A stretch of 64,000 nucleotides of DNA from Marivita sp. GX14005. Lineage in GTDB: Bacteria; Pseudomonadota; Alphaproteobacteria; Rhodobacterales; Rhodobacteraceae. Shown here one piece after another: positions 52,551-61,709 of the stretch. Numbering within the stretch: position 1 is the first letter of the stretch; each line of letters starts with the position of its first letter. The DNA is taken from assembly GCF_023370775.1 (NCBI RefSeq), contig NZ_JAMCCQ010000003.1:186001-250000 (forward strand), given 5' to 3'. The notes beneath the pieces are model-generated. The model did not search any database. It had not been told where the DNA came from and saw only the letters and a list, made by a program, of their open reading frames with translations. A program made the position numbers and the translations under genes.

Positions 52551-53519
52551 ATGAAGACATGGATTGCAGGGGCCGCGATGGCTCTGGCCGCGATGGCCGG
52601 AATGGCGCAGGCGGACGGGCATGGCGATTACCCCGAACGGCCCGTGATGCTGATGGTCAGCTACGGCGCGGGCGGCGCGACCGATTTCCAGGCGCGCATC
52701 GTGACGATGACCGCCGGCAATGAGGATGCGCTCGGCGTTCCCATCGCCATCGTGAACCGCCCCGGTGCCGGAGGCCGCGTCGGCTGGAACTGGCTGGCGA
52801 GCGAAGCGGATGCCGATGGCTACACGCTGGGCGCCTATAACGTGCCGCATTTTATCGCGCAGTCGATCGAAGGCGGCGTGTCCTATTCAACCGACAGTTT
52901 CGAGCCCATCGCCAACTGGGGTGCCGATCCGGCGGTCTTCGTCGTCGGCGCGGACAGCGAGTTCAATTCGATGGAGGACGTGATCGCCTATGCGAAGGAA
53001 AACCCCGGCGGGCTGACCTTTTCGGGCGCGGGGCTCTTTGTCGGGCATCATATCGCAGCGCTCCAGCTTGAAAAGGCCGCCGATGTGAAGATGGCCTATA
53101 TCCCGAACAACGCCGGCGGCGCGGGCGCCATGCGGGCCGTGATCGCGGGCGAAGTGATGGGCGGGGTCAACAACCTGTCCGACGCGTTTCGCGCGCAGAA
53201 CGCGGGCAATGTGAAGATCCTCGGCATCTTCGACACCGAACGCAGCGATTTCCTGCCCGACGTGCCGACGATGCAGGAACAGGGCTACGATATCGACAAC
53301 GCGTCGGTGAATTATCGCGGCGTCATGGTGCCCAAGGGCACGCCGCAGCCGATCATCGACCATCTGGCCGAAACCGTGCCCGCGATGTTCGACAATGACC
53401 GCGTCAAGAGCCGCATGGAGGCGGGCGGATCGCCCATGCGCATCATGTCACGCGACGAGGTGATCGAGATGTGGGCGGCCCGCGAGGAAACGCTCAAGGA
53501 GCTTCTCGCCGGGCTTTGA
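52551..53519 (+). CDS. tctC: tripartite tricarboxylate-type transporter, solute-binding protein
   Basis: A 322-residue TctC/Bug-family periplasmic receptor. The signal peptide is MKTWIAGAAMALAAMAGMAQ with cleavage after AQA. PERPVMLMVSYGAGGATDFQ is the anion-binding loop, and VNRPGAGGRVGWNWLAS is typical. The ligand cannot be read from sequence, but the downstream enzymes suggest sulfoacetate or a related sulfonate. Confidence 0.92.
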   Translation: MKTWIAGAAMALAAMAGMAQADGHGDYPERPVMLMVSYGAGGATDFQARIVTMTAGNEDALGVPIAIVNRPGAGGRVGWNWLASEADADGYTLGAYNVPHFIAQSIEGGVSYSTDSFEPIANWGADPAVFVVGADSEFNSMEDVIAYAKENPGGLTFSGAGLFVGHHIAALQLEKAADVKMAYIPNNAGGAGAMRAVIAGEVMGGVNNLSDAFRAQNAGNVKILGIFDTERSDFLPDVPTMQEQGYDIDNASVNYRGVMVPKGTPQPIIDHLAETVPAMFDNDRVKSRMEAGGSPMRIMSRDEVIEMWAAREETLKELLAGL

Positions 53520-53575
53520 TGCAACAGCGCGGCGCCCAGAGGTGCGCCGCGCGCCATGAACGCAGGACCAAAGAC

Positions 53576-54979
53576 ATGAACACCGTCGATCCCATCACCG
53601 AGGTTGAAGCCATCGTCGCGCGCGCCCGCACCGCGCAGGCCGCGTTCGAACGGGCCGGATCGCAGCGCGCCTATGACCGCGCGGCGCAGGCTGCGGCCTG
53701 GGCGATCATGGAACCGGCGCGCAACCGGCATCTGGCGGAACTCGCGGTCGAGACGACCGGGCTCGGCAATGTGCCGGACAAGATCACCAAGAACCACCGC
53801 AAGACGCTGGGACTGATGCGCGACATACGCGGCGCCAGGACCTATGGCGTGGTCAGGGACGACCCGGCAACCGGCATCACCGAAATCGCCCGCCCGATGG
53901 GCGTGATCGGTGCCGTCGTGCCCTCGACCAATCCCGGCGCGACGCCGGCCAACAACATCATCAACGCGCTGAAATGCGGCAATGCCATCGTCGTATCGCC
54001 CTCGCCAAAGGGCGTGCCGACCTGCGAGGCGCTTCTGCGCTATATCCATGCCGAATTCGACAAGCTGGGAATCGACCGCGATCTGGTGCAGATGATCCCC
54101 GGACGCGGCTCCAAGGAAAAGACGCAAAGGCTGCTTGAGATCTCGGATCTGATCGTGGTCACCGGAAGCCAGAACAACGTCAGGCGCGCCTATACATCCG
54201 GCACCCCGGCGCTCGCCGTCGGCGCAGGCAATGTGACCGTCATCGTCGATGAAACCGCCGATCTGGCCGCCGCCGCCGAGAAGATCCGCGCCTCCAAGAC
54301 CTTCGACAACGCGACCTCCTGTTCATCGGAGAACGCCGTCGTCGTCGTCGATTCCGTCTACGACGCCTTCGTCGCCGAAATGAACGGTCACGGCGGAGCG
54401 CTCGTCTCGGACGAACGGCGCGTGACCTCGCGGCTCTGGGTCAAGGGACATCTCAATCCAGAAGCCATCGCGCAGGATGCCGGAAAACTGATCGATGCGC
54501 TCGGCCTGACCGGCGACGTGCCGGAGGGCACCGAATATATCGCCGTGGAAACGAATGGCATCGGCCCCGACCATCCGCTGTCGGGCGAAAAACTCAGCCG
54601 CGTTCTCGCGCTCTACCGCGCGCGCGATTTCGACGATGCGGTGCGCCGGACGCGCGAGATCCAGCTTCACCAGGGCGCGGGCCATTCCGTCGGGCTGCAC
54701 AGTGCGGACCCGGAGCGCCCGATGACGCTGGCCCACGCGATCCCGACCAGCCGGGTCATCGTCAATCAGGCCCATACCTTCGCCACCGGCGGCGCGTTCA
54801 CCAACGGGATGCCGTTCTCGCTCTCCATGGGTTGTGGCTCGTGGGGCGGCAATTCCATCGACACGAACCTGCATTGGCGCCATTTCATGCAAACCACGAA
54901 GATCGTTCGGGAAATTCCGCCGAACGAGCCGACTGTCGAAGAGATCTTCGCCGATTACTGGAGCGAGGCTGGGAAATGA
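53576..54979 (+). CDS. sauS: CoA-acylating sulfoacetaldehyde dehydrogenase
   Basis: A 467-residue acylating aldehyde dehydrogenase. It has RPMGVIGAVVPSTNPGATPA for cofactor binding and the catalytic Cys in TSCSSENAVVVV. The downstream HQGAGHSVGLHSAD and GCGSWGGNSIDTNLHWRHFM resemble the sulfoacetaldehyde and acetaldehyde (acylating) subfamily. In Cupriavidus necator SauS reduces sulfoacetyl-CoA to sulfoacetaldehyde. It is placed between a transporter and a CoA ligase whose ATG overlaps its stop. AGGA precedes the ATG. Assignment to SauS is by family resemblance plus context. Confidence 0.8.
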   Translation: MNTVDPITEVEAIVARARTAQAAFERAGSQRAYDRAAQAAAWAIMEPARNRHLAELAVETTGLGNVPDKITKNHRKTLGLMRDIRGARTYGVVRDDPATGITEIARPMGVIGAVVPSTNPGATPANNIINALKCGNAIVVSPSPKGVPTCEALLRYIHAEFDKLGIDRDLVQMIPGRGSKEKTQRLLEISDLIVVTGSQNNVRRAYTSGTPALAVGAGNVTVIVDETADLAAAAEKIRASKTFDNATSCSSENAVVVVDSVYDAFVAEMNGHGGALVSDERRVTSRLWVKGHLNPEAIAQDAGKLIDALGLTGDVPEGTEYIAVETNGIGPDHPLSGEKLSRVLALYRARDFDDAVRRTREIQLHQGAGHSVGLHSADPERPMTLAHAIPTSRVIVNQAHTFATGGAFTNGMPFSLSMGCGSWGGNSIDTNLHWRHFMQTTKIVREIPPNEPTVEEIFADYWSEAGK

Positions 54980-56496
54980 TCTTCGACAGGGCGGTGCCAC
55001 CCGAAGGCACGGTAAGGGATTGGCTCGATGCGCGCGCGCAGACCGCTGACACGGCCATCGTCTTCCCGGAAAACGGCGATACCCTGAGCTGGCGCGACTT
55101 GCGTGATGAGGCCCGCACCGTGGCCGAAGGTCTGATCGGGCTTGGCATCGCGCAAGGCGAAAGCGTCGCCATCGTGCATCCGAACGGGCGCGAAGGCGTG
55201 CTGGCGCTCTATGCCGCGCTCTATGGCGGGTTTCGCGCGACGATGATCAACCTTGCAGCCGGGCCGGATGCGATGGGCTTCGCGCTCCATCACAGCGGCG
55301 CGCCCGTGGCCTTCGTTCACGCGTCGCAAACCGATCTGATCCGCTCCATCGCGCCGGACGGGCTGCGCGTGCTGACACCGGAGATGCTGACCGAGCGCCG
55401 GGAAATCCCGCCCTTCGATAGCGGCGCACATGCGCTCTTGATGTATACCTCCGGCACCACCGGTCAGCCCAAGGGCGTCGTTCACAGCCATGCCAGCCTT
55501 CTGGCCGGCGGCTGGACCACCGCCATCGCGCATGAGCTTTCGCCAAGGGATCGCGGATTTTGCGTGCTGCCGATCTATCACATCAACGGGCTTTGCGTGA
55601 CGGTCATGGGCGCTCTGGTTTCCGGCGGATCGCTGGGAATGGTTTCGCGCTTCTCCGCGCGCAACTTCTGGGATCAGGCGGACAGCGCCGGGATCACCTG
55701 GTTCTCGGTCGTGCCGACGATCATCAGCCATCTGCTGCACAGCAACACGGAGCCGAGCGCGGCTGCCCGCACCCGGTTGCGCTTCGGCCGCTCCGCGTCT
55801 TCGGCATTGGCCGTAGAGACGCAATCTGCCTTCGAGGAGCGTTTCGGCGTGCCGATCATCGAAACGATGGGGCTGACGGAAACAGCGGCACAGATCCTGT
55901 CGAACCCGCTGCCGCCCGGCACCCGCAAGATCGGCTCTCCCGGCATCGCTTACGGCAACGAGGTGCGGATCCTGGCTTCCGATTTGACCCCTGCTCCGCC
56001 CCTTCAGGAAGGCGAGATCGCCGTGCGGGGGCCGAATGTAATGCTCGAATACCTGGACAATCCCGAGGCGACGGCAAAGACCTTTGCAGGAGACTGGCTG
56101 CGCACCGGCGATCTGGGCCATATCGATGAGGACGGCTATGTGTTCGTGACAGGCCGGCTCAAGGAATTGATCATCAAGGGCGGCGAAAACATCGCCCCGC
56201 GCGAGATCGACGAGGTGCTCTATTCCCAGCCGGACATCATCGAGGCCGCCGCCTTTGGCCGCCCCTGCGCGAGCTATGGCGAAACCATCGAAGCCGCAGT
56301 CGCCGTGCGCCCCGGATCGAGCCTGTCCGAAACCGCGCTGATCGAGCTTTGCGGACAACGGCTCGGCAAGTTCAAGGCGCCCGACTGCATTCATTTCCTC
56401 GACGAGTTGCCCAAGGGACCATCGGGCAAGATCCAGCGTCTGAAACTGGCGGGCATGATCGAACCGCGTATCGTCAACCAACGCTCCAGCGCTTGA
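54976..56496 (+). CDS. sauT: acyl-CoA ligase, probable sulfoacetate-CoA ligase
   Basis: A 506-residue adenylate-forming enzyme. The ATP motif YTSGTTGQPKGVVHSH lies at about residues 157-172, with MGLTETAAQILSNPLPPG, WLRTGDLGHIDEDGYVFVTG and the C-terminal LKELIIKGGENIAPREID, PKGPSGKIQRLKL. It would activate sulfoacetate to sulfoacetyl-CoA for the upstream dehydrogenase. The start overlaps the sauS stop (ATGA). Other carboxylic acids remain possible as substrates. Confidence 0.82.
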   Translation: MIFDRAVPPEGTVRDWLDARAQTADTAIVFPENGDTLSWRDLRDEARTVAEGLIGLGIAQGESVAIVHPNGREGVLALYAALYGGFRATMINLAAGPDAMGFALHHSGAPVAFVHASQTDLIRSIAPDGLRVLTPEMLTERREIPPFDSGAHALLMYTSGTTGQPKGVVHSHASLLAGGWTTAIAHELSPRDRGFCVLPIYHINGLCVTVMGALVSGGSLGMVSRFSARNFWDQADSAGITWFSVVPTIISHLLHSNTEPSAAARTRLRFGRSASSALAVETQSAFEERFGVPIIETMGLTETAAQILSNPLPPGTRKIGSPGIAYGNEVRILASDLTPAPPLQEGEIAVRGPNVMLEYLDNPEATAKTFAGDWLRTGDLGHIDEDGYVFVTGRLKELIIKGGENIAPREIDEVLYSQPDIIEAAAFGRPCASYGETIEAAVAVRPGSSLSETALIELCGQRLGKFKAPDCIHFLDELPKGPSGKIQRLKLAGMIEPRIVNQRSSA

Positions 56497-56582
56497 AATT
56501 TTGCGCTATCCCACTGTTTCGAGACGAGGATCTTCCTTGCCAACGGAGCACCGGATCAAACCCGAGGAAACACGCAACCGCT

Positions 56583-57167
56583 TTACGCTTCCAACTCCGC
56601 GTCCCAGTAAAGGAAATCCATCCAGCTATCGTGCAGATGGTTGGGCGGGAATTTACGGCCCATGTTCAGAAGCTCCTGCGCACCGGGCCGTCGGGGCGGT
56701 TTGCGCAGGGACAGCCCGGCGCGCCGCAGGCTTTTCGACCCCTTGCGCAGGTTGCAGGGGGCACAGGCAGCGACGACGTTTTCCCAGGAGGTGATCCCGC
56801 CGGAAGCGCGCGGGACGACGTGATCGAAGGTCAGATCGCCCTGCGCGCCGCAATATTGACAGCGAAATTCGTCCCTCAGAAAAAGATTAAAGCGCGTGAA
56901 GGCCACGCGCTTTTGGGGTTTTACGTAATCTTTCAGCACAACGACGCTCGGTATCCTGAGCGTCATCGAGGGGCTTCGCACCACCTCGTCATATTCGGCG
57001 ACGATATCCACCCTGTCGAGGAACGCCGCCTTGACTGCATCCTGCCAAGGCCAGAGCGACAGCGGATAATACGACAAGGGCCTGTAATCCGCGTTCAGCA
57101 CCAACGCCGGGTGGTGCCGCAGCGCACCTGGCTCACGCACGAATGCCGTTCTGAAATTGCCGTCCAT
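56583..57167 (-). CDS. HNH endonuclease
   Basis: A 194-residue protein with an N-terminal helical/strand region (HHPALVLNADYRPLSYYPLS) and a central HNH fold. The zinc cysteines are in CQYCGAQG and CAPCNLRKGSK, and LTFDHVVPRASGGITSWEN holds the catalytic His and Asn. This single-domain form is widespread in alphaproteobacteria and is not tied to restriction or phage genes. Its target is unknown. The region between it and the next gene (57168-57323) shows no further feature. Confidence 0.92.
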   Translation of the reverse strand: MDGNFRTAFVREPGALRHHPALVLNADYRPLSYYPLSLWPWQDAVKAAFLDRVDIVAEYDEVVRSPSMTLRIPSVVVLKDYVKPQKRVAFTRFNLFLRDEFRCQYCGAQGDLTFDHVVPRASGGITSWENVVAACAPCNLRKGSKSLRRAGLSLRKPPRRPGAQELLNMGRKFPPNHLHDSWMDFLYWDAELEA

Positions 57168-57323
57168 CGAACGCCCTGTCTCCCGATCGTCTGTCCTTTG
57201 GAGGCATCAGGGCGAGCGCGTCACCCCGCTACCGTAAACCGACTATATATCGCGGAGGGCATCCGGCAACCCTCTAAATGTGCATAAACCGCCCGCGGCT
57301 CACACCCGATTTTGCGCGACGGC

Positions 57324-58427
57324 TCATTCCGGGATCGAGAACACCTGTCCGGGATAAATCAGATCGGGATCGCGGATGCGGTCCCGATTGGCTTCAAACA
57401 CTTTTACATAGGCCGGTCCTGCGCCGTATCGGTCGCGCGCAATGGCCCAGAGCGTGTTTCCCGGCTGCACCGTGACTGCCTGCACCGGCAGCCCCGCGGG
57501 TTCGACGGCGGCCAGGATCTCCGGGTCGGCCCGCTGGAACGGGCTTTCGACGCGGGATGTCACTTCGCCCGTGTCATCCACCGCATCGACGCGCAGTGTA
57601 TAGGTGCCGCTATCGACCTGCGGCAGGTCGGCGCGCCAATGCCCGTCCGTGCCGATTTGGGCCGTGCCGACGGATCGATTGTCGAGATAGATCCGCGCGA
57701 ACCCGTTGGCATCGCCGCGACCGCTCAGTGTGACCGTCGCCGCGTCCTCGTAGCTGATCGCATCGAGCGCGATCTGGCCCGAAGCGGGCAGCGCGCCGGG
57801 GCTCTGCAGCACGTCGATCCCCTCCTTGCTCGACAGGATCACGGCCGGCACGGGCGGCTCCGCCTCCTCGGCATTCAGCGCACTGTCGGTTTCGATCTCA
57901 TGCGCGGGCGTTCCGATCAATCCCTCAATATCAACCACCTCGGCAGGCGCCGCGCCGACCTCCGGCAACTCGGGCGCGGCGCCGGACGGAGCAAGTATCA
58001 CGCGGTCGCGGCTTTCCCATCGCGATTCCCGCTTTAGCGAAACAAGGCTGATCTCGCGGGGCGCGGAGGCGAAGGGCAGATCGAGGAAGGCGACGAACTT
58101 GCCCGTTCCGTCCACCGAGGCCGATCCCGCCTCCAGACCATCGACCATGATGAGAACATCGCTCGCTCCGGGCGCCGATCCCGCGATCACGGTTTGTCCA
58201 TCCGGTGCGGCGCGCACCACGTCAAAGCCCGGAGCGACCTGCTGCGCTGATGCTGGCGGCGCTGGGGTGGGCTGCGGCGTGGCAGCCGGTTCCGGCGCAA
58301 CGGCAACGGCTTCCCGATCCGGCATCGGGACCGGCACGATACGCCCGGTGAGATAAAGCAATACGGCAACGCCGAGCGCGACGGCCATGCCGCCCAGCAT
58401 CCACCCTGTTTTGCCTCGTGCCGCCAC
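57324..58427 (-). CDS. membrane-anchored LysM protein
   Basis: A 367-residue envelope protein with one membrane helix near residues 9-27 (WMLGGMAVALGVAVLLYLTG), a proline-rich linker, two bacterial-Ig-like stretches (about residues 65-130 and 220-290), and a C-terminal LysM domain (QAVTVQPGNTLWAIARDRYG ... DLIYPGQVFSIPE). It likely stays in the inner membrane with the LysM domain touching peptidoglycan. This architecture is common in Rhodobacterales, with unknown role. Confidence 0.88.
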   Translation of the reverse strand: MAARGKTGWMLGGMAVALGVAVLLYLTGRIVPVPMPDREAVAVAPEPAATPQPTPAPPASAQQVAPGFDVVRAAPDGQTVIAGSAPGASDVLIMVDGLEAGSASVDGTGKFVAFLDLPFASAPREISLVSLKRESRWESRDRVILAPSGAAPELPEVGAAPAEVVDIEGLIGTPAHEIETDSALNAEEAEPPVPAVILSSKEGIDVLQSPGALPASGQIALDAISYEDAATVTLSGRGDANGFARIYLDNRSVGTAQIGTDGHWRADLPQVDSGTYTLRVDAVDDTGEVTSRVESPFQRADPEILAAVEPAGLPVQAVTVQPGNTLWAIARDRYGAGPAYVKVFEANRDRIRDPDLIYPGQVFSIPE

Positions 58428-58545
58428 GTCCGCATTACACTCCGAAAATTTCCGTCAGGGCGAGTATACACCATGAGCGGTTGAGAGAGGGTAACAACGC
58501 GGATATGAGGTGACAATTCCCACGCTCTTCTCAGGACGACGCCTC

Positions 58546-59097
58546 ATGTCATTGAAATCCATATGTGTCTATTGCGGCTCACGTTCCGGAGCGAACCCCG
58601 CCTTCGCCCGCGAGGCCGAGGCTTTGGGGCGCGGTATCGCCGGCGAGGATTGGCGGCTCGTCTACGGCGCGGGCGATATAGGGTTGATGGGTCTGGTTGC
58701 GCGCGCGGCGCAGACCGCCGGGGCCGATACGTTCGGTGTGATCCCGACCCATTTGCTCGATCGCGAAGTCGGCAAGAGGGATTTGAGCCGCTTTGTCGTG
58801 ACCGAGACGATGCACGAGCGCAAGAAGGTCATGCTGATGAATGCCGATGCCATTGTCATGTTGCCCGGCGGGGCCGGATCGCTCGACGAATTCTTCGAGG
58901 CGTTGACATGGCGGCAGTTGGGACTGCATGCGAAGCCGATCGTCCTGATGAGCGTCGATGGCTATTGGGACAAGCTGCTGGAGCTTGTGCGGCAGGTCGT
59001 CGATCAGGGCTTCGCCGATGCCTCGCTGCTCGATTTCGTCGAAACGACGATTTCGGCTTCCGACACCATCCGCGCCCTGCGCCGTGCCTTGTCCTGA
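58546..59097 (+). CDS. LOG-family protein (cytokinin-type nucleoside 5'-monophosphate phosphoribohydrolase)
   Basis: A 183-residue Rossmann-fold protein of the LOG family. It has SICVYCGSRSGANPAF, VYGAGDIGLMGLVARAA and the catalytic signature MLPGGAGSLDEFFEALTWRQ (PGGxGTxxE type). These enzymes release the base from nucleoside monophosphates. The 3' end overlaps the convergent rarD gene by 94 bp. The ATG at 58546 was preferred because the family begins at this MSLKSICVYCG point. Confidence 0.93.
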   Translation: MSLKSICVYCGSRSGANPAFAREAEALGRGIAGEDWRLVYGAGDIGLMGLVARAAQTAGADTFGVIPTHLLDREVGKRDLSRFVVTETMHERKKVMLMNADAIVMLPGGAGSLDEFFEALTWRQLGLHAKPIVLMSVDGYWDKLLELVRQVVDQGFADASLLDFVETTISASDTIRALRRALS

Positions 59098-59954
59098 CGG
59101 AACGCGCTGGCCGAATAGAGCGCCAGTGCCGTCCAGATCAGCGCGAATGCGGCGAGGTGGACCGCGCCGAACGGCTCTCCGAAGATCGCCACGGCGACGG
59201 TGAATTGCAGCGTCGGGTTGATATATTGCACCACGCCGACCGTCGCCATCGCCAGCCGCCGCGCGCCATAGGCGAAAAGCATCAGCGGCATGCCCGTCAG
59301 CGGGCCGGAGAACATCAGCATCGCGCTTTGCACCGGATCGGTGCCATAGACCCCGCCGCCGCCCATATGGACCGCGCCCAGCCAGGCAAGCGCAATGGGC
59401 GCAAGCAGGAACACCTCGGCCGTGACGGACACGACCGGGCCGAGATCGAGCCGCTTTTTCAGCACACCGTAGAAGCCGAAGGTCGACGCCAGCACAAGCG
59501 GCACGAAAGGGACGATGCGCAGCCCGAATGTCAGCGTCAGAACGGCGGCCCCGGCAAGCCCGACGGCGACCCATTGAGCGCGTGACAAGCGCTCGGAAAA
59601 GAAGACCCGGCCGAAGAGCACCGCGACGAGCGGGAAGATATAATAGCCCATCGACGCTTCGGTCGCGCGGCCGATCTGGATCGACCAGATGAAGAAGAAC
59701 CAGTTGGTCGAGATCGTCACCGCCGCCAGCGCGATCACGCCCAGCGAAGCGCGGCCGGTCACGGCGGCCCAGAGCGCGGAGAGCCGCCCCTGCACCATCA
59801 GCACGCCGGAGAAGAAGACCAGCGACCAGAGCGTGCGATGGGCCAGAACCTCTGCCGGAGGCACGTCGCTGAGCGCCTTGTAGAAAATCGAGGAAAGGCC
59901 CCAGGTCACACAGGCGGTGACAAGCGCGAGAACGCCCTTCTGAGCCTCCGTCAT
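59004..59954 (-). CDS. rarD: EamA-type transporter RarD
   Basis: A 316-residue inner-membrane protein with about ten helices. The RarD motifs are VTACVTWGLSSIFYKALSDV, EVLAHRTLWSLVFF and FIWSIQIGRATEASMGYYIF. It belongs to the drug/metabolite transporter superfamily. The C-terminal 31 codons run antisense to the end of the LOG gene; both frames are clearly coding, so the overlap is real. The substrate is unknown. Confidence 0.92.
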   Translation of the reverse strand: MTEAQKGVLALVTACVTWGLSSIFYKALSDVPPAEVLAHRTLWSLVFFSGVLMVQGRLSALWAAVTGRASLGVIALAAVTISTNWFFFIWSIQIGRATEASMGYYIFPLVAVLFGRVFFSERLSRAQWVAVGLAGAAVLTLTFGLRIVPFVPLVLASTFGFYGVLKKRLDLGPVVSVTAEVFLLAPIALAWLGAVHMGGGGVYGTDPVQSAMLMFSGPLTGMPLMLFAYGARRLAMATVGVVQYINPTLQFTVAVAIFGEPFGAVHLAAFALIWTALALYSASAFRQDKARRRARMVSEAEIVVSTKSSSEASAKP

Positions 59955-59994
59955 CGCGCGGCTCCCTCAGAACGAACGGCTGGCTGTTTTAAGG

Positions 59995-60900
59995 TCAAAG
60001 CGCGCCAACCCGCTCCAGAACGCGCCGCACCGCCTCCACCTGATCGGAGACGAGCGGGGCTTGCGGGTGGGCCGGATCGCCGCAATCGAAGCCCTGCAGC
60101 TTCAGCCCCGCCTTGACCGCACCGGCAAGGTTGAATTTCGCGAAGACCTGATTGACTGCCCAGAGCTCACGCTGCAGTTCCATCGCCTCGGCCCATCGGC
60201 CCGTCTCGCAAAGATCGAAAAGCCGCACGCTTTGGCGCGGGATCAGGCAGGACGGGCCGGCGAGCCAGCCGCGCCCGCCGATCAGCATGACCGCAGTTGT
60301 GATATGCGACGACGCGGCGAATACACCGATCCGGCCTTCTGTGCGGTTGAGGACCGACAGGAGCCGCCCTGTATTGGTCGAGGCATCTTTCAGAAACAGG
60401 ATGTTGGGGTGATGCGACAGCTGATCGATCGCGTCGAGCGACAGATCGGATCGCTGGAAGTTGGGGTTGGTGTAGAGCGTGACCGGCAGGTCGGTCGCAT
60501 CTGCGATGGCCGTGAAATACGCGACGACGCCCTTTTCGGAAACCGGGAAATACGCTTCCAAGACCGCCAATATGCCGTCGGCCCCCTGCGCCGCCCATGC
60601 CTTGGCCTGCCGCACCGCATCATGCGTCGCAGTAGCCGCGACCCCGGCGATCACCGGCACGCGCCCCGCCGCAGCCTCCACCGTCGCGGCGACGACCCGT
60701 TCCTTGGCCGCAAAATCCAGATAGGCGAATTCCCCGGTCGAGCCGAGCGGCGTCAGCCCGTGAACGCCCGAGGCGATGAGATGCCGCGAAAGGCGCTTCA
60801 ACGCGGCTTCGTCCACGCCGCCGCCTGATGTGAAGGGGGTCGGCAGGTAGGGAACCACGCCGCGAAGGGTGCGAAGATCATGCATCTGGCCCATCTCCAT
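59995..60900 (-). CDS. DapA-family aldolase/lyase
   Basis: A 301-residue TIM-barrel enzyme of the dihydrodipicolinate synthase family. GSTGEFAYL is the GxxGE motif, the active-site Tyr is in TLYTNPNF, and the Schiff-base Lys is in FLKDASTN. It lacks the full DapA set around the diaminopimelate site and is not linked to lysine genes. A related aldolase such as 2-keto-3-deoxy acid or 4-hydroxy-2-oxo acid aldolase is therefore possible. It lies 79 bp downstream of sodB behind a terminator. Confidence 0.85.
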   Translation of the reverse strand: MEMGQMHDLRTLRGVVPYLPTPFTSGGGVDEAALKRLSRHLIASGVHGLTPLGSTGEFAYLDFAAKERVVAATVEAAAGRVPVIAGVAATATHDAVRQAKAWAAQGADGILAVLEAYFPVSEKGVVAYFTAIADATDLPVTLYTNPNFQRSDLSLDAIDQLSHHPNILFLKDASTNTGRLLSVLNRTEGRIGVFAASSHITTAVMLIGGRGWLAGPSCLIPRQSVRLFDLCETGRWAEAMELQRELWAVNQVFAKFNLAGAVKAGLKLQGFDCGDPAHPQAPLVSDQVEAVRRVLERVGAL

Positions 60901-60931
60901 TTGTGCGGATCATGTGCCGATCCCTACACCG

Positions 60932-60959
60932 AAAAAGCCCCGCCGGAACAGCGGGGCTT
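60932..60959 (-). terminator. rho-independent terminator after sodB
   Basis: On the minus strand AAGCCCCGC, a seven-base loop and GCGGGGCTT are followed by TTT. It lies 20 bp after the sodB stop and separates sodB from the aldolase gene. Confidence 0.88.
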
Positions 60960-60978
60960 CTGGTTACGGTCAAGCGGC

Positions 60979-61587
60979 TCAGGCTTTGGACAGCCGCTCC
61001 GCCACGTTTTCCCAATTGACGAGGTTGTCGAGGAAGTTGGTCAGATAGGCCGGACGCTTGTTGCGGAAATCAATGTAGTAGCTGTGCTCCCAGACATCGC
61101 AGCCCAGAAGTGCCGTTTGATCGAAGCAGACCGGGTTCACGCCATTCTCGGTGTTCGTCACCTTGAGCGAGCCGTCCTTGTCCACGACAAGCCATGCCCA
61201 GCCCGAACCGAACTGGCCGCCGCCGGCTGCGGAGAATTTGTTCTTGAACTCATCGACCGACCCGAACGCATCCTTGATGCGACTTTCGAGCTCACCGGGC
61301 ATCTTGTGCTCGTCGGGGCTCATCATCTCCCAGAACTGGTTGTGGTTCCAGAGCTGGCTGATGTTGTTGAAGATACCGCTTTGCGCCACCGCGTTGGGAT
61401 CGTAGGTGCCCTTGATGATCTCTTCGAGCGACTTGCCTTCCCATTCGGTGCCTTCGATGGCTTTGTTGCCATTATCGACATAGGCCTTGTGGTGAATGTC
61501 GTGATGATATTCGAGCGTTTCCTTCGACATGCCCTTGGGCGCAAGCGCATCATGGGCATAGGGAAGGTCGGGAAGTTCGAAAGCCAT
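60979..61587 (-). CDS. sodB: superoxide dismutase, iron type
   Basis: A 202-residue Fe/Mn superoxide dismutase. Metal ligands are in YHHDIHHKAYVDN (His), ISQLWNHNQFWEMM (His) and the C-terminal CDVWEHSYYIDFRNKRPAYL (Asp and His). The Gln in NNISQLWNH is the one used by the iron form, so the iron enzyme is more likely, though a cambialistic one cannot be excluded. The ATG at 61587 gives the usual MAFELPDLPYAHDAL start. Confidence 0.95.
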   Translation of the reverse strand: MAFELPDLPYAHDALAPKGMSKETLEYHHDIHHKAYVDNGNKAIEGTEWEGKSLEEIIKGTYDPNAVAQSGIFNNISQLWNHNQFWEMMSPDEHKMPGELESRIKDAFGSVDEFKNKFSAAGGGQFGSGWAWLVVDKDGSLKVTNTENGVNPVCFDQTALLGCDVWEHSYYIDFRNKRPAYLTNFLDNLVNWENVAERLSKA

Positions 61588-61709
61588 TGGGTGTCCCCCT
61601 TTCAAGGTATGTCACAGTACATGGGGCCATAGGTGGAGCGATGGCGGGGCAAGGTCAAGCTCGCTTTGCCGACTGCCGCCCGTCAGCGGCCCTCTTGAGT
61701 GACAACGCG

